DNA from: JBBAGC01 sp964491265
GTDB taxonomy: Bacteria > Spirochaetota > UBA4802 > UBA5550
DNA: 64,000 bases
Direction: 5' to 3'
Assembly: GCA_964491265.1 (NCBI GenBank)
Contig: CAZBFP010000004.1
Coordinates: 102,848 to 166,847 of the forward strand
Positions 34,665 through 42,338 of this stretch are shown piece by piece (position 1 is the stretch's first letter; each line of letters begins with the position of its first letter). Position numbers and translations under genes: made by a program. The notes under the pieces are model-generated. The model saw nothing but the letters and a program-made list of their open reading frames with translations, was not told where the DNA came from and searched no databases.

Positions 34665-35324
34665 TTAAAATGCAGTTAAAGCAGCTCTAATAAAGCTTGT
34701 AACAGGGGCCTGCTCTCTGGAATCCTCAACAGCATCACGGAGTTCTTTTATCAGCTGGCCAGTATCAGCATGAATAGTATCTTCATTTATGAGTTTACCC
34801 AAAGTCCCCTTGCCGCTATTTATTTTATCAGTAAACTCCCGTATATTTTTAAGAGTTAAAGCAATATTCTCCCTGTTTTCATCAATAAGTTCAGAAATTT
34901 TCGCTATAGGGTCCCCTATTGTGTAGCCGTCAAGAACCCCGGTATCCTCCACTCTGCTGTAGTAGACTCCATCTGCTTCCGGTGATCCAGGAAAGATGAT
35001 AATAATTTTACCGCCAAGGGCTGACTGATTTTTCAAAGCTATCCTGTAATTTTCATAAAGATTGAGCCTTCTGAATAATGCAGCCTTAACAAGAACACGG
35101 CTGTCATCCATAAGATCAATCTTCTCAACAGTGCCGCTCACCACTCCGCTTACAAGAACCTTATCCCCTATAACAAGCCCCTCAACATCCTCAAATATTA
35201 TTGAAACCGGGAAATATTCCTTACGCTCCAGAAGTTCACCCCTGAGTATGGTAAAATACCCCAGAACAGCCATTGCTGCCATAAAAACAAGTCCTACTAA
35301 AAATTCATTAAAGCGTGTCATCAA
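34665..35324 (-). CDS. MCE-domain (MlaD-like) lipid-transport protein
   Basis: A 219-residue protein with one N-terminal membrane helix (about 9-27) and an MCE domain (about 40-120) containing 'VEGLVIGDKVLVSGVVSGTV' and 'GGKIIIIFPGS'. MCE proteins form hexameric rings that shuttle lipids between inner and outer membranes, driven by MlaE/MlaF-type ABC transporters. Those genes lie just upstream, separated by two palindromic elements in a 301-base gap. After the MCE domain the tail is helical (about 130-205), as in related mycobacterial and plant proteins. Confidence 0.88.
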   Translation of the reverse strand: MMTRFNEFLVGLVFMAAMAVLGYFTILRGELLERKEYFPVSIIFEDVEGLVIGDKVLVSGVVSGTVEKIDLMDDSRVLVKAALFRRLNLYENYRIALKNQSALGGKIIIIFPGSPEADGVYYSRVEDTGVLDGYTIGDPIAKISELIDENRENIALTLKNIREFTDKINSGKGTLGKLINEDTIHADTGQLIKELRDAVEDSREQAPVTSFIRAALTAF

Positions 35325-35399
35325 TATTAATTCTTCTCTCCCAATAATTATAAATATAATGCAATATTAATTGCTTAACATCTATTGTATTGCAAAAAA

Positions 35400-35477
35400 C
35401 AAATAAGATCCCCTCTCCATCTTCGGCGACGGGGAGAATAGAGCGTTCCTGTTATAAAAAAGTTCAGGAGTCAGCAT
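35400..35477 (-). repeat. Palindromic element, copy D (decayed)
   Basis: A degenerate core (ATCCCCTCTCC...CGACGGGGAGAAT, 35408-35440) and a partial end AGTTCAGGAGTCAGCATT. The inner hairpin is imperfect. The copy lies 18 bases from element E. Confidence 0.5.
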
Positions 35478-35494
35478 TAAATATAATATATAAT

Positions 35495-35614
35495 CAGTGT
35501 TAATTCCTCAACTTTTTTTTGAAACAAAATGCTCTAATATCTCCGCCGCCGCAGGCGGCGGAGATATGGGAAACATCATTATTGCACTAAAAATATCTTT
35601 AGTAAAAATTACTG
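35495..35614 (+). repeat. ~120-bp palindromic element, copy E
   Basis: Ends CAGTGTTAATTCCTCAA and TTAGTAAAAATTACTG; core CTCCGCCGCC/GGCGGCGGAG at 35541-35563. The stem differs from the other copies at a C-G to T-A change on both sides (a compensatory pair), a hint that pairing is kept by selection or by the copying mechanism. Confidence 0.85.
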
Positions 35615-35625
35615 CTATATAATCA

Positions 35626-36369
35626 TTATGTTTCAATAGGCCCCTCAATTTTCCCTTCAATAAACTGCTGCACAATTCGATTGCTGCTCTTTCTTATTTC
35701 ATCAGGGGTACCGCACTCAACAATACTCCCCCTGTATAACATGGCTATCCTGTCCGCTATCCTGTAAGCACTGCTCATATCATGCGTAACCACAACAGAG
35801 GTTACACCAAGATCACGCTGCATTTCAATAATAAGCTCATTGATCCTGGCAGACATAACCGGATCCAGGCCTGACGTGGGCTCATCATAGAGAATAATAG
35901 CGGGATTACGTACAATAGCCCTTGCCAGACCCGCTCTCTTTTTCATCCCTCCGCTTATATCTGAAGGCATTTTATCAGCAGCATCACTAAGCTGGAGCTT
36001 TTCCAGCCTGTCGTCAACAATTTTATCTATCTCTTCAGGTGTGCCGAGTCTGTGCTCTACAAGAGGGAGAGCAATATTATCCCTTACAGTGAGCCAGTTT
36101 ATCAATGCTCCGGACTGGAAAAGAAAACCCATCTTCTCCCGCAGCCTCCCCCTTACTGCGGATGATGCTCCGTTCATCTTAAAACCGTCAATAATTACAT
36201 CCCCCTCCCGGGGATCGAAAAAACCTGCAATATGCCTCAGAATAGTAGTTTTACCTGCCCCTGACTGACCAATAATTACAAAGGTTTCCCCCTCTTCAAT
36301 TGTAAATGAAACATTATCAAGAACAGTTAGCATGCCGAAACTCTTTGAAACATTTTTAAATTCTATCAT
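35626..36369 (-). CDS. ABC transporter ATPase, MlaF-like
   Basis: A 247-residue ATPase with Walker A GQSGAGKTT (34-42), signature 'ISGGMKKRAGLARAI', Walker B 'IILYDEPTSGLDP' and the switch His in 'VVTHDMS'. The 'GGMKKR' signature is typical of MlaF-type lipid transporters. It overlaps the permease gene by four bases and supplies energy for lipid transport across the envelope. Confidence 0.9.
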   Translation of the reverse strand: MIEFKNVSKSFGMLTVLDNVSFTIEEGETFVIIGQSGAGKTTILRHIAGFFDPREGDVIIDGFKMNGASSAVRGRLREKMGFLFQSGALINWLTVRDNIALPLVEHRLGTPEEIDKIVDDRLEKLQLSDAADKMPSDISGGMKKRAGLARAIVRNPAIILYDEPTSGLDPVMSARINELIIEMQRDLGVTSVVVTHDMSSAYRIADRIAMLYRGSIVECGTPDEIRKSSNRIVQQFIEGKIEGPIET

Positions 36370-37172
36370 ACCAGACCGCCATAAAAGAAAGCAGTAATAA
36401 AATAACCTGAAATAAGAACCATTAAGTATGATGATACAACAGAAACCCTTGTAGCCCTCCCTACACCTAGAGCGCCATTCTCAGCCTTCAACCCATTAGC
36501 GCAGCTTATTGATGAAATAATCAGAGCAAAGATAAAGCTTTTGAAAAGCCCCACATACATATCCTTAAGCCAGATAGATTCATAAAGTCTGTGGAAATAG
36601 GTTTCCGGGGCAATCCCCAGATGGAAAGAGGAGACAATAGCTCCCCCTGTGACACCAAGCACAATAGTATATATTGAAAGGGTGGGGAGCATTATCATCA
36701 TAGAAACAATTCTCGGCATTACAAGGAACCGTACAGGGTTAATTGACATCATTTCAAGCGCATCAATCTCCTCTGAAACCTTCATTGTGCCGAGTTCAGC
36801 TGCCATTGCAGCACCGGAAAAAGCGGTAATAATTATTGCAGTTAGAAATGACCCCATCTCCTTGTTCATTATATTGATCATAAGAACCGGAACCATCTCC
36901 TGCTGACCATATTTAAGAAATTCCACACCGGTATGAAGAGCAAGAATCATCCCGCCAAAAAGAGCAACAATAGTCACCACCAGCATGCTTTTTACACCAG
37001 ATATATACATCTGCTTCACAATTTCCCGTCTCTTTCTGAAAGCAAATCGCATTTCAAAAAAAGTGCGGAATAATAAAACCAGTGTAAAACCGGAAAACTC
37101 AACCTGCCTCAGAAGTCTGGCCCCGGTATCTGCAAAAAATTTATATAATGCTGATTTTAAATTATTAAACAT
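36366..37172 (-). CDS. ABC transporter permease, MlaE-like
   Basis: A 268-residue membrane protein with about five helices and the MlaE family signature 'MAAELGTMKVSEEIDALEMM' and 'VMPRIVSMMIMLP'. It is the membrane partner of the MlaF-like ATPase and MCE protein. Its start is nine bases after the stop of the upstream aromatic repeat protein, so all are one operon. Confidence 0.9.
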   Translation of the reverse strand: MFNNLKSALYKFFADTGARLLRQVEFSGFTLVLLFRTFFEMRFAFRKRREIVKQMYISGVKSMLVVTIVALFGGMILALHTGVEFLKYGQQEMVPVLMINIMNKEMGSFLTAIIITAFSGAAMAAELGTMKVSEEIDALEMMSINPVRFLVMPRIVSMMIMLPTLSIYTIVLGVTGGAIVSSFHLGIAPETYFHRLYESIWLKDMYVGLFKSFIFALIISSISCANGLKAENGALGVGRATRVSVVSSYLMVLISGYFITAFFYGGLV

Positions 37173-37180
37173 TTCTGTCC

Positions 37181-38932
37181 TTAGAAAACATTCTTTTTTA
37201 CAAAAGCCTTTGATGTTAAGTCAGTATTGATTAAAGATCCATGGCTATGATTAAATCCATAATAAGGATTCCCCCCGGTCCTGTCAAAAAAATCACCATC
37301 TGACAGCTTAATTAGAGGTTCATCTTCACTACCCGTACCTTCTCCGATTTTTATGGGGAGCCACAGGAAACGTATATAGGTCCCTTCAGGTTCATTTTCA
37401 TAACCGAAAGCGTTCATAAGTATAGTAAAATCCCTGATCGTCTCCCCCTTTTTTTCGTAGCTCACAATAAAGGGGATTTTCATCTTGAAATAGTCATCAT
37501 TCCATACCTGATAATATGTGCGGAATAAAATACCCAGATGCCTGTCACCGTATGGTGTTTTCCTGTATTCAAAAAGGGTCCAGAATGGCTGATAAAGCTT
37601 TTCATACCCATAGGTATCCCTGAATGGCAGAAGGGAGAGCACATTAATAGAATAAAGGCCATTATCGCTCCACTCAGCCTGAAGAATAGGCCAGAGTTTA
37701 AAATATCTCCAGGAATTCCCGTAATATTCATGAGTTGTACTGTATTCCCTTTTAAAATACCAGCAGATAATAAAATTATAATGATATGCTGAACTGTAAT
37801 AACCACTCTCCCTTTTAATGCGGAAATAGAGAGGTGTTACAAAAAAGGATTCGTAATTATGATAATTATACCTGCCGTAAAAGGGGAAAAAAATTCTTTT
37901 TTTAATCTCCGGCTTTTCACTATCCATAATCTGTACCAGGGGCCATGGGAGATTATATTGCGTCTCCCCCCTTTTCTTATTGTAGCCCCAGGAGAAAAAT
38001 GGCCATAAAATTGTGGTTGCAGAAACATCACCACTTCTGCTCCACTTTCTGCCGTAAAATGGCAGAAAGAAAAATGTATATCTTTCATCATCTTTCAGAT
38101 AAATTTTATTATAGTTAATCAGAAGGAGATAGGAGTAATTATCGTACCACCCCTCCTTGGAATTATGCGCGTAAAAAGGGAGAATTCTGAAATCATCTCT
38201 ATTATCGCTTTTCCCCCGCTGAATAAGGGGCCAGAACCAGGCTTGTGCTTCATAATCTTTAAAATTGTACTCAGTATAAACCGGCACAAGGGAAAGCAAG
38301 CCCCAGGCCAGGGCCTGCCATGAAAAAATACTTGCAGGGGGGTAAAAAACAAAAAGGAGAAAACCGGGAAAGATGTATGGCGATATTTCATCATGCCCCA
38401 GCTTCCCCTTGAAAGTCCCTCCAAAAGGATAAAGAAAAAAATAGTTATCCTTTTCTTTATCTCCGCTCCCGTAAAAATAGAAGGGGAAAAATCCTGAATC
38501 ATAATCTTTGGAGCCGTCAAGATGAGTATAGTCATCAGAGGCGTAAAAGCCGATAAAGGCTCTGACCCTGTCATACCTTTCATCCTTATATCTCCAGTAA
38601 ATCAGAGGCATCAATGAAGCCTGGAAGCTTCCTTCTTTATACTTTATATCCATAAACAGGGGGCGATAAACAATACTCTCCCCGGTCTCATCAGAACTGT
38701 TTTCATAAAAAAGCCAGAACCAGTTATATGTTTTATCCGTCCCCGTCTGTTTTTGTGATGCTGAAAGGGGGGTGGTGCAGATCAAGAGAAGGAGCAGGAC
38801 AAACCAGAGACCCGATTTCAATTTTACAAACGTCTTAATATTCTTTTGCACCAATTTTGAAACCACCCTGCCCAAAAAATTCCATGCCAGTAATCCTGCT
38901 TTTATTTCTAAAAGCAAGAATAATTTTAACAA
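37181..38932 (-). CDS. Aromatic-rich repeat protein, candidate envelope component of the Mla-like operon
   Basis: Up to 583 residues. The start is uncertain: an in-frame TTG/GTG pair near 38854-38851 after a GGTGG would leave the N-terminal signal 'LWFVLLLLLICTTPLSA' in the usual position. The mature part repeats a short motif of the kind F-x-P-[FL]-[YF] (for example FFPFYFYGSGD, ILPFYAHNSK, FLPFYGRKWS, LWPFFSWGYN, FFPFYGRYNY, VTPLYFRIKR) roughly 15 times at about 30-40 residue spacing. This suggests a regular beta structure, possibly an outer-membrane or periplasmic solenoid. No family was recognised. As first gene of the mlaEFD operon it may be the outer-membrane partner (inference). Confidence 0.65.
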   Translation of the reverse strand: MLKLFLLLEIKAGLLAWNFLGRVVSKLVQKNIKTFVKLKSGLWFVLLLLLICTTPLSASQKQTGTDKTYNWFWLFYENSSDETGESIVYRPLFMDIKYKEGSFQASLMPLIYWRYKDERYDRVRAFIGFYASDDYTHLDGSKDYDSGFFPFYFYGSGDKEKDNYFFLYPFGGTFKGKLGHDEISPYIFPGFLLFVFYPPASIFSWQALAWGLLSLVPVYTEYNFKDYEAQAWFWPLIQRGKSDNRDDFRILPFYAHNSKEGWYDNYSYLLLINYNKIYLKDDERYTFFFLPFYGRKWSRSGDVSATTILWPFFSWGYNKKRGETQYNLPWPLVQIMDSEKPEIKKRIFFPFYGRYNYHNYESFFVTPLYFRIKRESGYYSSAYHYNFIICWYFKREYSTTHEYYGNSWRYFKLWPILQAEWSDNGLYSINVLSLLPFRDTYGYEKLYQPFWTLFEYRKTPYGDRHLGILFRTYYQVWNDDYFKMKIPFIVSYEKKGETIRDFTILMNAFGYENEPEGTYIRFLWLPIKIGEGTGSEDEPLIKLSDGDFFDRTGGNPYYGFNHSHGSLINTDLTSKAFVKKNVF

Positions 38933-38942
38933 TTGATAATCT

Positions 38943-39057
38943 ATATTATTTCCTTAACATGTATTTTAATGCAATAAAAAATTATATCACCCCGCCGCCG
39001 GAAGCGGCGGGAAGAATAGAGCATTTTGAAATATAAAAAGTTCAGAAATTATCACTG
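38943..39057 (-). repeat. ~115-bp palindromic element, copy F
   Basis: Reverse orientation (AATGCAAT block on the left). Core CCCCGCCGCC/GCGGCGGG (about 38990-39011) is slightly imperfect. Right end AAATTATCACTG. It lies directly in front of the mla operon's first gene. Confidence 0.75.
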
Positions 39058-39075
39058 ATTGATAAAACAATTTTA

Positions 39076-39104
39076 TTGACAAAGACAGTTTACTGATATA
39101 TTAT
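39076..39104 (+). promoter_or_regulatory. Sigma-70-type promoter for flaA
   Basis: TTGACA at 39076-39081, a 17-base spacer, and TATTAT at 39099-39104. It fits the consensus almost perfectly. Transcription would begin near 39111, so palindromic element G would form the 5' untranslated leader of the flaA mRNA. Confidence 0.7.
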
Positions 39105-39111
39105 ATTATAT

Positions 39112-39232
39112 CAGTTATTATTCCTAAAGACATCTTTTAGTGCAATAATGCTGTTTTTACTATCCCCGCCGCCTTTGGCGGCGGGGATAGTAAAATATTT
39201 TATTCCAATTAAAATTTAAGGAATTTACACTG
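39112..39232 (-). repeat. ~120-bp palindromic element, copy G (flaA leader)
   Basis: Ends CAGTTATTATTCCTAAAGA and TTAAGGAATTTACACTG; core CCCCGCCGCC/GGCGGCGGGG at 39164-39186, loop TTT. Reverse orientation, with TAGTGCAAT in the left arm. It ends 36 bases before the flaA start codon, between the flaA promoter and its ribosome site. Confidence 0.85.
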
Positions 39233-39268
39233 GAATTTTTTTGCTACTAATTAATGGAGGGATCGCAA

Positions 39269-39910
39269 GTGAAAAGAATTATACCCTTTCTCATAATGCT
39301 CTTATTTATTCTCCCACTGCAGAGTCAGGAACAGGAGAGTGAAGCAGAAGAGACTTACCAGAATGTTTACACAGAAATAGCTCTGGAGGATTTTGAAACA
39401 AATGAGTATACTGACAATAATGTACGCTTTATAAAAACACGGGATCAGGCAGGAGGAGCACAAATAAGAGACCAGTTCCCCGCCCCTTTTAATAATTCAA
39501 AAAAATACCTCGGCATTAAGGTAAATGGTAAAAGCGGAGACACTTTCCAGATATTTCCGGCTAAGCCTATTGAGATAAAAAAATATGCTCAGTCTATTTC
39601 GGTATGGGTTTATGGTAAAAATTTTGCGGGGGATCTTACTCTGATTGTTCAGGACGCTGCAGACAAAACACACAGGCTTAATATGGGAAAAACTAATTTT
39701 CTGGGATGGAAAAAAATCACTGTAAATCTTCCGAAAGGTGTTAAACAGCAGGATGCCTACCTGGAGCAGGAAAAATCATTAAGAATTCTGCATATACAGT
39801 ATAAGCCGGCGAACAGAACTATACACCCCATCTGGCACTACTTTTATATTGATGATATTACAGCAACTGTTAGAGACAAATACAAAGACAGTCAAAGCGA
39901 TGACTGGTAG
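39269..39910 (+). CDS. flaA: FlaA-type flagellar filament sheath protein
   Basis: FlaA proteins coat the FlaB core of spirochaete periplasmic flagella and are exported by Sec. The GTG at 39269 is chosen as start because GGAGG lies eight bases upstream; the ATG at 39254 overlaps that ribosome site. The protein (213 residues) has a signal peptide (KRIIPFLIMLLFILPLQS). Family features are 'LEDFETNEY', 'FPAKPIEIKKYAQSISVWVY', 'GDLTLIVQDA' and 'HRLNMGKTNFLGWKKITV'. The promoter and palindromic leader lie upstream. A flagellar-cluster context is absent. Confidence 0.88.
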   Translation: MKRIIPFLIMLLFILPLQSQEQESEAEETYQNVYTEIALEDFETNEYTDNNVRFIKTRDQAGGAQIRDQFPAPFNNSKKYLGIKVNGKSGDTFQIFPAKPIEIKKYAQSISVWVYGKNFAGDLTLIVQDAADKTHRLNMGKTNFLGWKKITVNLPKGVKQQDAYLEQEKSLRILHIQYKPANRTIHPIWHYFYIDDITATVRDKYKDSQSDDW

Positions 39911-39922
39911 AAAGTAATTTCC

Positions 39923-39971
39923 AGGCCCGGGGCGGAAAGATGCTGCCGCTTCGGGCTTGTTATATATTTTT
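39923..39971 (+). terminator. Terminator of flaA
   Basis: A GC-rich two-part hairpin (outer GCCCG/CGGGC, inner GCGG/CCGC) followed by a TTGTTATATATTTTT run, directly after the flaA stop codon. Confidence 0.7.
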
Positions 39972-39978
39972 CAGGAAT

Positions 39979-40110
39979 TCACACCAGTGTTACTACTTTT
40001 TCCTCTTTAGCGCATAAAATACAATATCTCAAACCCTCTTTCCTGTTTTTCACAGGAATATAGTGATGATTCATAGAGTTTAACTCCTTACCGCACTTTA
40101 AACATCTCAT
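39979..40110 (-). CDS. 43-residue zinc-ribbon protein
   Basis: A short frame from ATG 40110 to TGA 39979 encodes a peptide beginning MRCLKCGKELN and ending in 'YCILCAKEEKVVTLV'. Two CxxC pairs (Cys3/Cys6 and Cys30/Cys33) 24 residues apart make a classic zinc ribbon. A GAGG-type ribosome site lies upstream of the ATG. No other frame covers the gap. Such mini-ribbons are often RNA- or protein-binding adaptors; the role is unknown. Confidence 0.7.
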   Translation of the reverse strand: MRCLKCGKELNSMNHHYIPVKNRKEGLRYCILCAKEEKVVTLV

Positions 40111-40346
40111 ATCCCTATACCTCAAAAAATTATTATAATAACACTCTTCACTTTATTGTATCGACATTTAACCGGCGACCTGTTAACTTCTTTTTCCTTA
40201 AATTTTAAATTACACTACCTGCAGTTTTATCGGATATATCTGCAGCAGTACTGCACCTGCGGGAAAAAATAAAAAAATTGTGTTTACAGTATGACAAGTT
40301 ACTCTAACATCGGCTTAACTGAACTATAATATCAGGGGGATTTCTT

Positions 40347-40667
40347 ATGCCTGCCGCAGCAAAAAGTACCGGGAAGAAAACAAGAAAGAATCTTAAAAAA
40401 ACAAATCTTTTAAGATTATATAATTACATGACAAAGCTCTCTTCTGATGCTGTTGACAATGAAATAATGAAAAGATTTAAAATCCTTATTGACGCAAGTG
40501 AAGAAGACCTCCCTAAAGCTGATATTGACACATTGCTGAATGATCATGAAAATGCCGATATACACGCTTTCCCTGAAGGGCTGCAGCCTTATGTGAAGCA
40601 CTATCTCTTTATGGTTAAAAGAGACAGCAATATTAAAGCGAAAAAAGAAGTTAAAAATGAGAGTTAA
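40347..40667 (+). CDS. Small basic helical protein of unknown function upstream of moaD
   Basis: A 106-residue protein with a Lys-rich start (MPAAAKSTGKKTRKNLKKTN) and a helical remainder. No family is recognised. GGGG lies nine bases before the ATG. Its last 11 bases overlap the moaD start, so it is translationally coupled to moaD and moaE. A role in molybdopterin synthesis is only suggested by position. Confidence 0.65.
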   Translation: MPAAAKSTGKKTRKNLKKTNLLRLYNYMTKLSSDAVDNEIMKRFKILIDASEEDLPKADIDTLLNDHENADIHAFPEGLQPYVKHYLFMVKRDSNIKAKKEVKNES

Positions 40668-40902
40668 AGTTAAACTATTCGCCTCCTTCCGTGACATCTG
40701 CGGATTTAACGAAAAAGAGCTTATTGTTTCCGACTCTATCAAAGTTTCAGAAATAGTAGATGTATTGATTAAAAGCAACAGTGAGCTGGCTTCAAAGAAA
40801 GAGACACTCCTTGTTGCTGTTAATCAGGAATATTGTGATCTTGAACAAATTCTCCAGGAAGGGGATACAGTGGCACTATTCCCTCCGGTTAGTGGAGGTT
40901 AA
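40657..40902 (+). CDS. moaD: Molybdopterin synthase small subunit, MoaD/ThiS-like
   Basis: An 81-residue beta-grasp protein ending in 'FPPVSGG'; the C-terminal Gly-Gly is the thiocarboxylation site that feeds sulphur to molybdopterin synthase. Start 'MRVKVKLFASFRDICG' is typical. The moaE gene follows two bases later. No other mo-cofactor genes are in the window. Confidence 0.9.
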   Translation: MRVKVKLFASFRDICGFNEKELIVSDSIKVSEIVDVLIKSNSELASKKETLLVAVNQEYCDLEQILQEGDTVALFPPVSGG

Positions 40903-40904
40903 CG

Positions 40905-41321
40905 ATGAAAGACATCTATATTCAGGAGGAGACCATAGATATCGCTGCAATCCTTGACAAAGGGGCCTCTTCATCAGATGGCGCAGACATAGCTTTCATC
41001 GGCAGGGTCCGCAATAATTCACGGGACAGGGAAGTTACCCTCATTGACTACGAAATTTATCCGGAGATGGCTTTAAGCGAACTGAATAAAATTGCAGATG
41101 AAGCCATAGAAAAATCAGGTTTAAACCGCTGTATTATTGTTCACCGCTATGGCAGAGTTTTCCCTGGTGAAACATCGATTATTATAGTTGTATCCGCACC
41201 ACACAGGGGACAGACCTATGAAGGGTCACGATATATTATTGATGAAATAAAGAAAAGGGTCCCCATCTGGAAAAAAGAGCACTACACTGACGGTTCTGAG
41301 TGGATAAGCGACAGGAGCTGA
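40905..41321 (+). CDS. moaE: Molybdopterin synthase catalytic subunit
   Basis: MoaE converts precursor Z to molybdopterin with MoaD as sulphur donor. The 138-residue protein has 'FIGRVRNNSRDREVTLIDYE', 'RCIIVHRYGRVFPGETSIIIV', 'HRGQTYEGSRYIIDEIKKRVPIW' (in pieces) and the active-site Lys in 'PIWKKEHYTDGSEW'. Operon with moaD and the small upstream gene. Confidence 0.93.
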   Translation: MKDIYIQEETIDIAAILDKGASSSDGADIAFIGRVRNNSRDREVTLIDYEIYPEMALSELNKIADEAIEKSGLNRCIIVHRYGRVFPGETSIIIVVSAPHRGQTYEGSRYIIDEIKKRVPIWKKEHYTDGSEWISDRS

Positions 41322-42338
41322 TTACTCCACAAAAATTTCCCCATCCCTTCTCATCACAATCACACCATTTTCATTAAGGATCCGCATTATATCTACAATA
41401 TAATCTCTGCATTCATCAATCTCCGAAAGACGCACAGGCCCCATTAAGTCCATTTCACTGATTATATCTGATGCCCTGTTCTGACTCATATTCCGCAGAA
41501 ACTTGAAGCGTATATCATCTCCAGCCCCCTTCAGGGATCTGGCAATTATCGAATCATCATTTACCTCATCTATCAGTATACGCACTTCACTGTTTGAAAG
41601 CTTAACAACATTTTCAAAAACAAAAATCTTTTCCAGAATCTCTTTTGACAGGTGAGGAAGAGTAATATCAATATCCTTAAGGATGTTCTTCTCCTGAGAG
41701 CTGGTCATATGAGCCAGTATCCCCATTAAAGAATCGACACCACCTTCTACACCCTTCTCCCCTTTTAAATCCTGAATCTTTTTATAACGCTTTTTCAATG
41801 CCCTTGCAACAGCTACTGCTGCCTCAGGGGAGGGATTACTCATTCTGGCCAGCTTCACAGCAACAACCTTTGATTTCTCACCAGGGAGCTGCTTCAATAT
41901 TTTCGCAGCCTTTGCAGGATCTATATAACTGAGCACTAGCGCAATCACTCCGGGATCCTCATCTTTCAAAAGATTAAAAGCATCGGAATCCTCCATGTCT
42001 GAAAAAAACTTAAGCCCCGACTCCGGATCTTTGTTTTCAATACGGGATATCATGTCATCAGCCTTTTCAGCACCAAAGGCATCTACAATCATCTTTCTGG
42101 CGCGATTAATACCGCCGCTTGCTGTTCTGGAGGATCTTCGAAGTTCGATCATAAACTCACCAATAAGATCCTCCCGGTCCTCCTGAGAAAGGGTCTGGAC
42201 CTTAATCATACCGGCTGTTATGGCTTCAATGCTATCCTCATCAAGATGCTTCATAACCTGAGAGGCGATTTCCTGACCAAGCATAACAAGAAGAGCCGCG
42301 GCCCTCTCTGTGCCGCTCATATCAAATATTGATTTCAT
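41322..42338 (-). CDS. fliG: Flagellar motor switch protein FliG, paralogue with altered motif
   Basis: FliG couples stator to rotor and flagellar assembly. The protein (338 residues from the ATG at 42338) shows N-terminal 'SGTERAAALLVMLGQE', the middle armadillo region and the C-terminal domain 'MSQNRASDIISEMDLMGPVRL'. The conserved EHPQ motif of the middle domain reads EDPG, and the following 'LSYIDPAKAAKILKQLP' is normal. Spirochaetes commonly carry two FliGs; this isolated copy is probably the divergent one. The start is the ATG before KSIFDMSG; its first 17 bases overlap the rnfB 3' end. Confidence 0.85.
   Translation of the reverse strand: MKSIFDMSGTERAAALLVMLGQEIASQVMKHLDEDSIEAITAGMIKVQTLSQEDREDLIGEFMIELRRSSRTASGGINRARKMIVDAFGAEKADDMISRIENKDPESGLKFFSDMEDSDAFNLLKDEDPGVIALVLSYIDPAKAAKILKQLPGEKSKVVAVKLARMSNPSPEAAVAVARALKKRYKKIQDLKGEKGVEGGVDSLMGILAHMTSSQEKNILKDIDITLPHLSKEILEKIFVFENVVKLSNSEVRILIDEVNDDSIIARSLKGAGDDIRFKFLRNMSQNRASDIISEMDLMGPVRLSEIDECRDYIVDIMRILNENGVIVMRRDGEIFVE

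Larger units (their letters stand above)
35325..35625. other. Gap in the mla operon filled by two palindromic elements
   Basis: The 301 bases between the MlaF-like stop and the MlaD-like start hold elements D (35400-35477, degenerate) and E (35495-35614). They probably inserted within an operon, which could weaken or uncouple mlaD expression. Confidence 0.6.
38933..39253. other. Divergent promoter region with two palindromic elements and the flaA promoter
   Basis: Between the mla operon (minus) and flaA (plus) lie element F (38943-39057), a sigma-70-type promoter (39076-39104) and element G (39112-39232). No gene is visible. Confidence 0.6.

Noticed and set aside
38559..38569. GCTCTGACCCT in the aromatic repeat protein gene
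   Set aside because: The coding strand reads AGGGTCAGAGC followed by C, so only 10 of 11 bases match; far from any RAYT.
40416..40778. Reverse-strand frame overlapping the small gene and moaD
   Set aside because: It lies opposite two genes with better start sites and coupling, so it is a shadow frame.
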